Part shown: positions 8,377 through 16,343 of the stretch, in pieces
Numbering within the stretch: position 1 is the stretch's first letter
Layout: each line of letters starts with the position of its first letter
Assembly (NCBI RefSeq): GCF_013410775.1
Contig: NZ_JACCFH010000001.1
Coordinates: 558,001-622,000, forward strand
DNA: 64,000 nucleotides
Direction: 5' to 3'
From: Sphaerotilus montanus
GTDB taxonomy: Bacteria; Pseudomonadota; Gammaproteobacteria; Burkholderiales; Burkholderiaceae_C
Notes under the pieces: model-generated
Databases searched by the model: none
Told to the model about the DNA's origin: nothing
The model's input: only the letters and a program-made list of their open reading frames with translations
Program-made: the position numbers and the translations under genes

Positions 8377-8682
8377 CTAGACAGCCAGGCGGCGCAACAG
8401 GTCCGTCGCGCCTTTGAAATCGACCTGGCGCACATGCATGACCAAGTCCACGGCACCGCCTCCGCCGCGCTGAAGCCGGGTGTCGAAGAACTTGGGGCCG
8501 CGAAGCAGCAATTCGAAATCCTGTCCATCGACGTTGACGTGATAGCGCTGAGTGCCGTGCGCGGTCAGAGGCTCGAAAGTGCTGTCGGCCTTCGCATAAC
8601 ACCCTAGCGCCGCCAGCACCAACAGGGCATCGAGCGCCCGCCAGCGCTCCAGAGTCGAGTTATCCACAGACCGCCGCCCCAT
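8377..8682 (-). CDS. Small conserved-looking protein leading the recombinase operon
   Basis: A 101-residue ORF (MGRRSVDNSTLERW...) ending 7 nt before gmtY, so probably the first gene of the operon. The C-terminal half reads FFDTRLQRGGGGAVDLVMHV followed by VDFKGATDLLRRLAV. This resembles the first small domain (CHC2-like or toprim-associated) of plasmid primase/relaxase-type proteins, which carry an FxDxxxGxGGAIDLVMHL pattern. There are no clear zinc ligands. Function is unknown: it could bind DNA at the island end or be a remnant of a larger protein. The tight spacing supports a real gene. Confidence 0.55.
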   Translation of the reverse strand: MGRRSVDNSTLERWRALDALLVLAALGCYAKADSTFEPLTAHGTQRYHVNVDGQDFELLLRGPKFFDTRLQRGGGGAVDLVMHVRQVDFKGATDLLRRLAV

Positions 8683-8707
8683 ACGCCCCTCCCCCGGACT
8701 CCCACCT

Positions 8708-8740
8708 GCTACTCGTCTTTCAATGAAAGACGGCTACTCG
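8708..8740. promoter_or_regulatory. 19-bp palindrome flanked by direct repeats, upstream of the recombinase operon
   Basis: Positions 8714-8732 read CGTCTTTCAATGAAAGACG, a 9-bp perfect inverted repeat around one base. An 8-bp direct repeat, GCTACTCG, lies at 8708-8715 and 8733-8740. It sits 26 bp upstream of the first ORF of the operon. It could be an operator or a recombinase-binding site near the island end; the sequence does not say which. Confidence 0.5.
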
Positions 8741-8825
8741 GAACAGCCAAAGACAGCGCTGCATCGTTCGATTCATCTTACATCATATGTATTTTTAGGG
8801 AATAGCTTTATTGAAATCAAGGCAA
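8741..8825. other. AT-rich intergenic stretch, likely operon promoter and island edge
   Basis: No gene is evident. The stretch is clearly richer in A and T than its surroundings (for example TTACATCATATGTATTTTTA). It lies between the recombinase operon and the first chromosomal gene, so it probably contains the promoter of the minus-strand operon and the right boundary of the island. The exact junction cannot be fixed without an empty-site comparison. Confidence 0.4.
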
Positions 8826-8850
8826 GAAAAAGCCCCTGCAAGAGGGGCTT
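8826..8850 (-). terminator. Rho-independent terminator
   Basis: A 7-bp stem AAGCCCC/GGGGCTT (8830-8836 and 8844-8850) with a 7-nt loop, preceded on the plus strand by an A run (8827-8831) that becomes the U tract on the minus strand. It is oriented to end the PEP-CTERM transcript from 9528. Confidence 0.7.
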
Positions 8851-8958
8851 AGAGGGCTTCCCGGAGCTAAACGCCCCTAACTATGCATTGAAGGTTGGGG
8901 GGAATAGCGGTCGAGGCGCTTTTTTTCATGGCGACTGCAGCCGCCAGGTCGACGCAGC

Positions 8959-9528
8959 TCAGGCCTGCGACTGCTTGCGGCGACGGGCCATGAAGCCCAG
9001 CGCGCTCAGACCGGCGAGCATCATCGCGTAGGACTCGGGTTCCGGCACGGCGGCAGCCACGCTGACAGCATCCACACCGAACGGCGAACCCTTGCCCGAG
9101 AAATACAGGTGGTAGGACTCGCCGGCGATCGCGGTGAAGGAATACGTCGCAGCCGTCCAGGCGGTGCCCCAGCTGGTCATCGGGTCGCCCGAGGTCCCCA
9201 GCGCGGTATTCAGGTCCAACGAGTTGAAGATGCGCGAACGGCCATCACCGGTTGCCCAGAAATTGACGTTGTAGAGACCACCGACCGCAGCCGTGAAGCT
9301 CTGGTAGATCGATTCGCCTGCGTCGAGCGCCGCGTATTGACTGCCAAGGAAGCCGCCCAACGGTGCGGTCGAAGCGCCACCCGTCGAGTCACCCCAGGCT
9401 GCATGCAGATCGACGTTCTCGAAAGAGGCATCGTTGAGGGGGATGGACTGGGCCTGCGCCACCGACGCACCCAGTGCGAATACAGCCGCCGCCAGCACCG
9501 AAATGTTCTTGAATCCGAGATTGTTCAT
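8959..9528 (-). CDS. PEP-CTERM sorting domain protein
   Basis: A 189-residue exported protein from the ATG at 9528, behind an AGGAG ribosome site. It has a signal peptide (NISVLAAAVFALGASVAQAQ) and ends in VPEPESYAMMLAGLSALGF plus ARRRKQ. That is the PEP motif, membrane helix and basic tail recognised by exosortase in exopolysaccharide-producing Gram-negatives. The middle (SFENVDLHAAW..., YNVNFWATGDGRSRIFNSLD, ESYHLYFSGKGSPFGVDAVSV) resembles the product of 43464-44057, so the two are paralogs. Role is unknown; such proteins are usually secreted or surface-held matrix components. It is the first chromosomal gene next to the mobile island. Confidence 0.88.
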   Translation of the reverse strand: MNNLGFKNISVLAAAVFALGASVAQAQSIPLNDASFENVDLHAAWGDSTGGASTAPLGGFLGSQYAALDAGESIYQSFTAAVGGLYNVNFWATGDGRSRIFNSLDLNTALGTSGDPMTSWGTAWTAATYSFTAIAGESYHLYFSGKGSPFGVDAVSVAAAVPEPESYAMMLAGLSALGFMARRRKQSQA

Positions 9529-9688
9529 GATTACTCCTGAATGTGATCTAGACCAGCCATCGGCCAATCTTGCAAACGGAGTCTAGGCAGCGGCACGCTT
9601 CGTACCACCCCTGTTCATGGGTACCACTCGGTACAAACTGATCAAGTCACCAACCGGAACCCACAAACAGGGGTGAGATTTTCACATT

Positions 9689-10810
9689 TCAGGCCAACAG
9701 CACCAGATTGTCCCGATGGATCAACTCCGCCTCGTTGGCGTAGCCCAGCAATCCTTCGATCTGCGACGACGGCTTGCGCGCGATGAGCCGGGTCTCGCTG
9801 CAGGCGTAGTTCGCCAAGCCCCGGGCGATCTCGACACCCGCCTGCGTGCGCACCGCGATCACGTCCCCACGGGAAAAATCGCCCTGCACTTCCACCACGC
9901 CGATCGGCAGCAGGCTCTTGCCCTCGTCGCGCAGCTTGAGCGCGGCGCCGTCGTCCACCACCACTGCGCCCTTGAGCTGCAGGTGGTCGGCCATCCACTG
10001 CTTGCGCGCCGCGACCTTCGGCGTCGTCGCCACCAGCAGCGTGCCGATGGACTCGCCCGCCACCAGCCGCAGCAGCGCGTCCGGCTCGCGGCCCCAGGCG
10101 ATCACGGTGGACGCGCCACTGCCGGCCGCCCGCTTCGCCGCCAGGATCTTGGTGATCATCCCGCCCTTGCCGATGCTGGAGCCGGCGCCACCGGCCATCT
10201 GCTCCAGCTCCGGCGTGCCCGCCACCGCTTCATGGATGAACTTCGCGTCCGGATCCTTGCGCGGATCGGCCGAGTACAGGCCCTTCTGGTCGGTCAGGAT
10301 GACCAGCGCATCGGCGTCGACGAGGTTGGCCACGAGCGCACCCAGCGTGTCGTTGTCGCCGACCTTGATCTCGTCGGTGACGACCGTGTCGTTCTCGTTG
10401 ATGACCGGCACCACGCCCAGCCCGAGCAGCGTCAGCAGCGTCGAGCGCGCGTTCAGGTAACGCTCGCGGTCGGCCAGATCGGCGTGCGTGAGCAGCACCT
10501 GTGCGCTGCCGAGGCCCTGTTCGCGCAAGGACGTCTCGTAGATCTGCGCCAGCCCCATCTGTCCGACGGCGGCGGCGGCCTGCAACTCGTGCAGCTCCTT
10601 CGGCCGGGTTGCCCAGCCCAGGCGCTTCATGCCCTCGGCGATGGCACCGGACGACACCATCACCACCTCGCGGCCCTGGCGGACCAGCGCCGCGAGCTGC
10701 ACGCACCAGGCGTGGATGGCCTCGGCGTCCAGGCCGCGGCCCTCGTTGGTGACCAGGCTGGAGCCGACCTTGACGACAATGCGGCGGGCGTTCAGCAGAA
10801 CCTCACTCAT
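9689..10810 (-). CDS. proB: Glutamate 5-kinase
   Basis: A 373-residue enzyme, the usual length for the long form with a PUA domain. It phosphorylates glutamate in the first step of proline synthesis. The N-terminal amino-acid-kinase domain starts [16 protein letters not shown] and contains [16 protein letters not shown] and [13 protein letters not shown]. The C-terminal PUA domain begins near residue 285 ([21 protein letters not shown]) and may sense proline or bind RNA. The ATG at 10810 fits the family start; upstream codons in frame are not conserved-looking. It lies 34 nt downstream of obgE on the same strand, in the standard betaproteobacterial rplU-rpmA-obgE-proB order. Confidence 0.96.
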   Translation of the reverse strand: MSEVLLNARRIVVKVGSSLVTNEGRGLDAEAIHAWCVQLAALVRQGREVVMVSSGAIAEGMKRLGWATRPKELHELQAAAAVGQMGLAQIYETSLREQGLGSAQVLLTHADLADRERYLNARSTLLTLLGLGVVPVINENDTVVTDEIKVGDNDTLGALVANLVDADALVILTDQKGLYSADPRKDPDAKFIHEAVAGTPELEQMAGGAGSSIGKGGMITKILAAKRAAGSGASTVIAWGREPDALLRLVAGESIGTLLVATTPKVAARKQWMADHLQLKGAVVVDDGAALKLRDEGKSLLPIGVVEVQGDFSRGDVIAVRTQAGVEIARGLANYACSETRLIARKPSSQIEGLLGYANEAELIHRDNLVLLA

Positions 10811-10844
10811 GGCGACCTCGCGAATAGGGAAACGTGGCGTGTGC

Positions 10845-11948
10845 TCAGCGGAAGCGCGGATCGGTCGGATCGGGCGGCGTGGCTTCGTTGTCAGTCTCGA
10901 CGAAGCGCACGTCGGGCACCTCGATCGGGGGCGCATTGAGGGCGGCCACGTGCTGGTAGAGCGCGCGGACGAGGGGCTCGCAGCCCTCGCGGGTCAGCGC
11001 CGAGATCTCGAACACCGGCGCCTTCCAGCGCAGGCGGCGCACGATGTCCTTCACGCGGGCCTTGCGCTCCGCGGGGTCCGGGATCATGTCGAGCTTGTTG
11101 AGCACGAGCCAGCGCGGCTTCTCGTAGAGCGCCTTGTCGTACTTCTTCAGCTCCTTGGCGATCGCGCGGATCTGCGCGACCGGATCGACACCCTCGTCGA
11201 AGGGCACCGCGTCCACCATGTGCAGCAGCACGCGGGTGCGCTGCAGGTGGCGCAGGAAGTAATGGCCCAGGCCGGCACCTTCGGAGGCGCCCTCGATCAG
11301 GCCCGGCACGTCGGCGACCACGAAGCTCTGGCTCGGGCCGACGCGCACCACGCCCAGGTTGGGGTGCAGCGTCGTGAACGGGTAGTCGGCGATCTTCGGG
11401 CGCGCGTTCGAGATCGCGGTGATCAGCGTGGACTTGCCCGCGTTGGGCATGCCGAGCAGGCCGACGTCGGCCAGCACGCGCAATTCGAGCTTCAGATTCT
11501 TGATCTCGCCGGGCCAGCCGACCGTCTTCTGGCGCGGCGCACGGTTGGTGCTGGTCTTGTAGTGCAGGTTGCCGAAGCCGCCATCCCCGCCCTTGGCCAG
11601 GATGATCTCCTCGCCGTGCGTGAGCAGCTCGGCAATGACCTCTTCCGTCTCGCCATCGCGGATGATGGTGCCGACGGGCACGCGCAGGACGATGTCCGCA
11701 CCCGCAGCGCCGAACTGGTCGGAGCCCCGGCCAGCTTCCCCGTTGCGGGCTTCGTAGCGGCGGATGTAGCGGAAGTCGATCAGCGTGTTCAGGTTGCGGT
11801 CGCCCACGACGAACACATGGCCGCCACGGCCGCCGTTGCCGCCGTCCGGGCCGCCGAACGGAATGAACTTCTCGCGCCGGAAGCTGGCGCAGCCGGAGCC
11901 ACCGTTGCCGGCGGCCACATCGATGGTGACTTCATCGACAAATTTCAT
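10845..11948 (-). CDS. obgE: GTPase ObgE/CgtA
   Basis: A 367-residue GTPase involved in large ribosomal subunit maturation and stress control. The N-terminal Obg fold is glycine-rich ([32 protein letters not shown]). The G domain has P-loop [11 protein letters not shown], switch region [23 protein letters not shown], and NKLD for guanine recognition. It sits downstream of rpmA, but a strong hairpin at 11991-12016 lies between them, so obgE probably receives reduced read-through or has its own promoter. Confidence 0.97.
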   Translation of the reverse strand: MKFVDEVTIDVAAGNGGSGCASFRREKFIPFGGPDGGNGGRGGHVFVVGDRNLNTLIDFRYIRRYEARNGEAGRGSDQFGAAGADIVLRVPVGTIIRDGETEEVIAELLTHGEEIILAKGGDGGFGNLHYKTSTNRAPRQKTVGWPGEIKNLKLELRVLADVGLLGMPNAGKSTLITAISNARPKIADYPFTTLHPNLGVVRVGPSQSFVVADVPGLIEGASEGAGLGHYFLRHLQRTRVLLHMVDAVPFDEGVDPVAQIRAIAKELKKYDKALYEKPRWLVLNKLDMIPDPAERKARVKDIVRRLRWKAPVFEISALTREGCEPLVRALYQHVAALNAPPIEVPDVRFVETDNEATPPDPTDPRFR

Positions 11949-11990
11949 GCTTGTACTCCAGCGTCCAGGCGCATCGGATCATTTCAAAGC

Positions 11991-12016
11991 AAAAAAGCCC
12001 CGGCTTGCCGGGGCTT
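11991..12016 (-). terminator. Terminator between rpmA and obgE
   Basis: GC-rich stem AAGCCCCGGC/GCCGGGGCTT with a short loop, preceded by an A run on the plus strand that gives the U tract on the minus strand. It is oriented to end the rplU-rpmA transcript before obgE. Confidence 0.85.
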
Positions 12017-12041
12017 CATGCGCGCAAGCGTCGCGGGTCGA

Positions 12042-12299
12042 TCAGACCGGCGTGACGATCACGGTCTTGCGGTTCTCGGCGCCCTTGGTGGCAAACGAGA
12101 TGGTGCCATCGACCAGCGCGAACAGCGTGTGGTCACGGCCCATGCCGACATTGCTGCCAGCATGGAAACGGGTGCCGCGCTGGCGCACGATGATGGAGCC
12201 GGCGCTGACGACCTGGCCGCCGTAGGCCTTGACGCCGAGCATCTTCGGTTGGGAGTCGCGGCCGTTCCGTGTGGAACCGCCGCCTTTTTTCTGTGCCAT
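12042..12299 (-). CDS. rpmA: 50S ribosomal protein L27
   Basis: An 85-residue ribosomal protein ([20 protein letters not shown]), 44 nt downstream of rplU. The N-terminus is the form that reaches the peptidyl-transferase centre, without the longer cleavable leader found in Firmicutes. The motifs [10 protein letters not shown] and [11 protein letters not shown] are typical of L27. Confidence 0.98.
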   Translation of the reverse strand: MAQKKGGGSTRNGRDSQPKMLGVKAYGGQVVSAGSIIVRQRGTRFHAGSNVGMGRDHTLFALVDGTISFATKGAENRKTVIVTPV

Positions 12300-12343
12300 G
12301 GTTCAGATCCTCTGAGGATGTGCTGGATGGGAGAGGCGACGGC

Positions 12344-12655
12344 TCAGCCGAGCACCGCGCTGATTTGCAGCTCGGTGTAGTTCTGGCGGTGGCCCTGGCG
12401 CTTCTGGTAGTGCTTGCGACGGCGCATCTTGAAGATGCGGACCTTGTCGTGCCGACCATGCGACAGCACGGTGGCCGTCACCGTTGCGCCATCAACCAAG
12501 GGAGCGCCAACCCGGAGTTCTGCACCGCTTCCAACGGCGAGCACCTGGTCGATCACGATCTCTTGGCCAACGTCCGCAGTGATCTGTTCTACTTTGATTT
12601 TTTCGCCGGCTGCAACCTTGTATTGCTTGCCACCGGTTTTTATGACCGCGTACAT
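12344..12655 (-). CDS. rplU: 50S ribosomal protein L21
   Basis: A 103-residue ribosomal protein starting [20 protein letters not shown] and ending near [19 protein letters not shown], the family signature. It is the first gene of the rplU-rpmA unit, divergent from ispB. Its promoter should lie in 12656-12770; I see no convincing -35/-10 pair there. Confidence 0.98.
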   Translation of the reverse strand: MYAVIKTGGKQYKVAAGEKIKVEQITADVGQEIVIDQVLAVGSGAELRVGAPLVDGATVTATVLSHGRHDKVRIFKMRRRKHYQKRQGHRQNYTELQISAVLG

Positions 12656-12848
12656 ATCAGCCCTTTCTTGGGGGTAAAGTTCTCACGCGTGCTGCACACC
12701 GGCAACATCCCGGCCGCAAACGCGAAGCCCGAGATTATGCCACGCTTTATGCGATCCGCTCATCTGCCTGTCGGCTTCTCATCACAGCCACCAGCCGCAA
12801 AGCGTGCACGGCCAAAGACAGGTCCGTCTGCAGTTGTGACAGGGTTCC

Positions 12849-12854
12849 TATAAT
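12849..12854 (+). promoter_or_regulatory. Putative -10 box for ispB
   Basis: A perfect TATAAT lies 35 bp upstream of the ispB GTG start. There is no good -35 hexamer at the usual spacing, so this is a tentative call. Confidence 0.4.
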
Positions 12855-12889
12855 CCTCGGATTGTGCGCATCCCAACCAGCCCCTCCTC

Positions 12890-13882
12890 GTGAGCTTCGC
12901 CACCGCCACCAAGCCATCCTCCTCCGCCGTCACGCAACTCATGGCCGGCGACATGGCGCAGGTTGATGCCGTGATCCACCGCCGCCTGGCGTCGGAAGTC
13001 GCGCTGATCAACCAGATCTCGCACTACATCGTCAGTGCGGGGGGCAAGCGCATCCGCCCGCAACTGGTGCTGCTCTTCGCGCGCGCGCTCGGGTTCGAAG
13101 GCCCGGAGCGCTTCGAGATGGCCGCGACTGTCGAGTTCATCCACACCGCCACCCTGCTGCACGACGACGTCGTCGACGAGTCGGCCCTGCGCCGTGGCCG
13201 CAAGACCGCCAACGCGCTGTTCGGCAACGCGGCGAGCGTGCTGGTGGGCGACTTCCTCTACTCGCGCGCCTTCCAGATGATGGTGTCGGTCGACCGCATG
13301 CGCGTGCTCGACGTGCTCGCCGAAGCAACCAACGTCATCGCCGAAGGTGAAGTGCTGCAACTGATGAACATGCACGACCCCGACACCAGCGTCGAGGACT
13401 ACCTGCGTGTCATCCGCTACAAGACGGCCAAGCTGTTCGAGGCCAGCGCGCGCATCGGCGCCGTGCTGGCAGATGCGACGCCGGAGATCGAGGCCTCCTG
13501 CGCCGCCTACGGCCAGTCGCTGGGCACCGCCTTCCAGATCGTCGATGACCTGCTCGACTACGAAGGCGCGACCGCCGAACTGGGCAAGAACGTCGGCGAC
13601 GACCTGCGCGAGGGCAAGCCGACGCTGCCGCTGCTGCATGCCATGAGCAACGGCACCACCGCCGAGCGCGACCTGATCCGCCATGCGATCGAGCAGGGCG
13701 AGGTCGAGCGACTCGACGAGATCATCCAGATCGTGCGCCGCACCGGTGCGCTCGAAGCCACCCGCCAGGCTGCGCGCGACGAGGCGCAGCGTGCGCAACA
13801 GCACATTTCAGCGCTACCCCCTTCCCAATTCAAGGATGCGCTGCTAACATTGTCAGTCTTGGCAGTTGACAGGAACTTCTGA
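12890..13882 (+). CDS. ispB: Octaprenyl diphosphate synthase
   Basis: A 330-residue trans-polyprenyl diphosphate synthase that makes the side chain of ubiquinone by adding isopentenyl diphosphate units. Both aspartate-rich motifs are intact: DDVVD at residues 92-96 and DDLLD at 219-223. SAGGKRIRPQLVLL lies upstream of the first motif and GKNVGDDLREGKPTLPL after the second. It starts with GTG at 12890 (MSFATATKPS). Location beside rplU-rpmA, divergently transcribed, is conserved in beta- and gammaproteobacteria. Two tRNA genes follow on the same strand. Confidence 0.95.
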   Translation: MSFATATKPSSSAVTQLMAGDMAQVDAVIHRRLASEVALINQISHYIVSAGGKRIRPQLVLLFARALGFEGPERFEMAATVEFIHTATLLHDDVVDESALRRGRKTANALFGNAASVLVGDFLYSRAFQMMVSVDRMRVLDVLAEATNVIAEGEVLQLMNMHDPDTSVEDYLRVIRYKTAKLFEASARIGAVLADATPEIEASCAAYGQSLGTAFQIVDDLLDYEGATAELGKNVGDDLREGKPTLPLLHAMSNGTTAERDLIRHAIEQGEVERLDEIIQIVRRTGALEATRQAARDEAQRAQQHISALPPSQFKDALLTLSVLAVDRNF

Positions 13883-13908
13883 ATTTTTCGGAAAAGATCG
13901 TCAGCACA

Positions 13909-13985
13909 CGGGGTGTAGCTTAGCCTGGTAGAGCGCTACGTTCGGGACGTAGAGGCCGGAGGTTCGAATCCTCTCACCCCGACCA
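13909..13985 (+). tRNA. tRNA-Pro (anticodon CGG)
   Basis: A 77-nt tRNA including the encoded CCA. The acceptor stem CGGGGTG/CACCCCG pairs fully, the anticodon stem CTACG/CGTAG encloses loop TTCGGGA with CGG at positions 34-36, and the T arm is GGAGGTTCGAATCCTCT. It lies 26 nt after ispB. Confidence 0.97.
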
Positions 13986-14001
13986 AGGACAATTCAAAAC
14001 G

Positions 14002-14040
14002 ATCGCGCCACATGGTCTGTTCATGGCGCGATTTGTTTTT
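14002..14040 (+). terminator. Terminator after the first tRNA-Pro
   Basis: A 9-bp stem ATCGCGCCA (14002-14010) / TGGCGCGAT (14024-14032) followed by TTGTTTTT. It would end the ispB/tRNA transcript before the second tRNA copy. Confidence 0.8.
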
Positions 14041-14117
14041 CGGGGTGTAGCTTAGCCTGGTAGAGCGCTACGTTCGGGACGTAGAGGCCGGAGGTTCGAA
14101 TCCTCTCACCCCGACCA
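14041..14117 (+). tRNA. tRNA-Pro (anticodon CGG), second identical copy
   Basis: Identical over all 77 nt to the copy at 13909, including the CCA end. The two copies are separated by 55 bp that contain a terminator, so this is a tandem duplication that includes little flanking sequence, and the second copy may need its own promoter. Confidence 0.97.
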
Positions 14118-14127
14118 GACAATCAAC

Positions 14128-14162
14128 AAAAAGCCCATGTGCATCAAGCACCTGGGCTTTTT
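14128..14162. terminator. Terminator after the second tRNA-Pro
   Basis: Symmetric hairpin AAAAAGCCCA...TGGGCTTTTT, with A tract on one side and T tract on the other, so it can work in both directions. Confidence 0.85.
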
Positions 14163-14318
14163 GCTTTGGATCGGCGCCCCTGCTGCTGCCGGCGACAGCG
14201 TTCTGGAAAGCGCAAGGCGAAGTGCTGTAAAAACGATCGCCGACAATGCGGCCAACAGCGTCGCGTGGCGGGTCAGCAAGCGCACGCCACTCGGCTCCAT
14301 TCCAGCGAGGTTCATCTG

Positions 14319-15122
14319 ATGCACACGCCAGCCAACGCCTTCAAGCACGCCATCGCCTCGCCTGGGGCCCAGATCGGCCTGTGGCTCGGCCTGGCCGATC
14401 CGTATGCGGCGGAGCTGTGCGCCACCGCCGGTTTCGACTGGCTGCTGATCGACGGCGAACACGGCCCGAACGACCTGCGCTCGATGCTGGGCGCCCTGCA
14501 AGCGGTGGCGCCCTACCCGTCACACCCGGTGCTGCGGATTCCGCAGGGCGACACCACGCTGATCAAGCAGGTGCTGGAGATCGGCGCCACGACCCTGCTG
14601 GTGCCGATGGTCGAGACGGCCGAGCAGGCGCGGGCGCTGGTCGCGGCGACGCGCTATCCGCCGCGCGGCGTGCGCGGGGTCGGCAGCGGCCTGGCGCGGT
14701 CCTCGCGGTGGAGCGCGCTGCCCGGCTACCTGCAGGAAGCCGACGACAGCGTCTGCCTGCTGGTGCAGGTGGAAACCGCGTCGGCCCTGGCGCATCTCGA
14801 CGAGATCGCCGCCGTGGAGGGCGTGGACGGTGTCTTCATCGGGCCAGCCGACCTGTCGGCCTCGATGGGGCACCTGGGCAACCCCGGCCACCCCGACGTC
14901 CGCGCCGCCATCGACGGGGCCATGGCGCGCATCCTGGCCGTCGGCAAGGCCCCGGGCATCCTGGCGGTCGACGAGACGCTGGCCCGCCACTACATCGCCC
15001 TCGGCGCCCGGTTCGTGGCCGTCGGTGTCGAGGCGACGATGCTGGCGCGCGCGACCCGCGACCTGGCCGGCCGGTTCAAGGCGACGCCCGGCCCGGCAGC
15101 GGGGGGCTCCAGCATGTACTGA
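14319..15122 (+). CDS. hpcH: HpcH/HpaI-type 2-keto-3-deoxy acid aldolase
   Basis: A 267-residue class II (metal-dependent) aldolase of the HpcH/HpaI family, which splits 4-hydroxy-2-oxoheptanedioate or related 2-keto-3-deoxy acids to pyruvate and an aldehyde. Family marks are [66 protein letters not shown] (metal ligand E) and [15 protein letters not shown] (metal ligand D). I chose the ATG at 14319 because the family begins about 20 residues before [10 protein letters not shown]. There are no homoprotocatechuate genes nearby, so the physiological substrate is uncertain. It stands alone, convergent with the MFS gene. Confidence 0.88.
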   Translation: MHTPANAFKHAIASPGAQIGLWLGLADPYAAELCATAGFDWLLIDGEHGPNDLRSMLGALQAVAPYPSHPVLRIPQGDTTLIKQVLEIGATTLLVPMVETAEQARALVAATRYPPRGVRGVGSGLARSSRWSALPGYLQEADDSVCLLVQVETASALAHLDEIAAVEGVDGVFIGPADLSASMGHLGNPGHPDVRAAIDGAMARILAVGKAPGILAVDETLARHYIALGARFVAVGVEATMLARATRDLAGRFKATPGPAAGGSSMY

Positions 15123-15128
15123 GTGGAG

Positions 15129-15143
15129 CCCCCCCCCCCCCCC
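15129..15143 (+). repeat. Homopolymer run of 15 cytosines
   Basis: An uninterrupted C run lies between two convergent stop codons. Runs of this length are prone to slippage and to sequencing error; here it touches no coding frame. Confidence 0.9.
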
Positions 15144-15146
15144 GGT

Positions 15147-16343
15147 TCAGTCCTGCAACGGCACCCGCCGCGCGCCCAGCGCCAGCAGCACCGTCCCGAG
15201 GACCACCACCGACATCGCCGCCGTCAGCGACACCGACTGCGCGATGAACCCGATCAGCGGTGGCCCGATCAGGAAGCCCGAGTAGCCGATCGACGACACC
15301 GACGCGATTGCCGCAGCCCGGCTGACCCCCGGCACCCGTGTGGCCGCGTTGAACAGGATCGGCACCACCGGCGCCAGCCCCGCCCCGACAAACGCATAGC
15401 CGATCAGCGACACGACCGGGTGCCCGCTCATCAGCACGATCGCCATCGCCACCGCCGACAGCGACGCACTGGCCCCGAGCAACCACCGCTCCGAGTACCG
15501 CGCCCGCAGCGCATCCCCGCCAAACCGCGCCAGTGCCATCGCGCCGCAGAAGCTCGCGTAGCCGAGTGCGGCCCGGTCCTGCGACATGCCGACTTCCTGC
15601 TTCAGGTAGAGCACGCACCAGTCGTACATCACCCCTTCGGCCGTCATGCCGGTGAAGATCAGCAGGCCGATCACCAGCAGCAGACCGCGCGGCCAGGCGA
15701 AGTGCGCCTTCTCGCCGTCGTCGCCCGCCTCGCGGGGATGGCGGTCCAGCAGCCCGCGAGAGGTGAACCAGGCCAGCGACGACACGCCCAGGCCGATGCC
15801 CGCGAGTTGCCACGCCGGCGAGATCTCCAGCCGCAGCAGCCCCGCGCACAGTGCCGCGCCGGCCATCGCGCCCAGGCTGAAGGTGCCGTGCAGGTTGCTC
15901 ATCACGGCGCGCCCGCTCAGGCTTTCCAGCGCCGTGCCTTCGGCGTTGATGGACACGTCGTAGCAGCTCATCAGCGCCCCGAACAGCACCATCGCCGGCA
16001 ACACCGCCCACAGCCCCGGCCAGTGCAGCACCAGCGCCAGCGCCACGCCCATGACACCCGCGCCCAGCCGCACCACACCGCGCACGCCCAGCCGCTCGAC
16101 CACCCTTCCTGCGAAGAACAGCGACGACACCGCGCCGAGTGCCGCGGAGAGCAGCACCAGCGACAGCGTGCCTTCGGTCAGCCCGAACTGCGCCTTCACC
16201 GACGGAATGTGGGCACCCCAAGCCCCGCTGAGAAACCCCAGCGCGCCGAACTGCCAGCGCACCGCCTTGCGCGCCCGCGACAGCCGGGCCGCGTCAGGCA
16301 GTACCTCACCGGGTGCGACAGCGTCGATCACGGCGGCGGTCAC
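15147..16343 (-). CDS. MFS transporter, YbjJ-like
   Basis: A 398-residue inner-membrane transporter with about 12 hydrophobic segments. The loop FAGRVVERLGVRGVVRLGAG after TM2 fits the MFS motif A region. The closing half includes GYAFVGAGLAPVVPILFNAATRVPG, seen in the Bacteroidetes/YbjJ-like branch. It starts with GTG at 16343, overlapping the stop of the Gfo/Idh/MocA gene (GTGA), so the two are translationally coupled. Together with the ThuA-like gene it forms a three-gene operon, which suggests import or export of a sugar or sugar derivative. The substrate cannot be read from the sequence. Confidence 0.85.
   Translation of the reverse strand: MTAAVIDAVAPGEVLPDAARLSRARKAVRWQFGALGFLSGAWGAHIPSVKAQFGLTEGTLSLVLLSAALGAVSSLFFAGRVVERLGVRGVVRLGAGVMGVALALVLHWPGLWAVLPAMVLFGALMSCYDVSINAEGTALESLSGRAVMSNLHGTFSLGAMAGAALCAGLLRLEISPAWQLAGIGLGVSSLAWFTSRGLLDRHPREAGDDGEKAHFAWPRGLLLVIGLLIFTGMTAEGVMYDWCVLYLKQEVGMSQDRAALGYASFCGAMALARFGGDALRARYSERWLLGASASLSAVAMAIVLMSGHPVVSLIGYAFVGAGLAPVVPILFNAATRVPGVSRAAAIASVSSIGYSGFLIGPPLIGFIAQSVSLTAAMSVVVLGTVLLALGARRVPLQD

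Noticed and set aside
9529-9688. Sigma-54 promoter for the PEP-CTERM gene
   Set aside because: No GG/GC pair at -24/-12 spacing with good flanking match; GGCACGCTTC occurs but without the TTGC part.
12656-12889. Search for a riboswitch or attenuator before rplU or ispB
   Set aside because: Only a possible -10 box was found; no convincing alternative hairpins.
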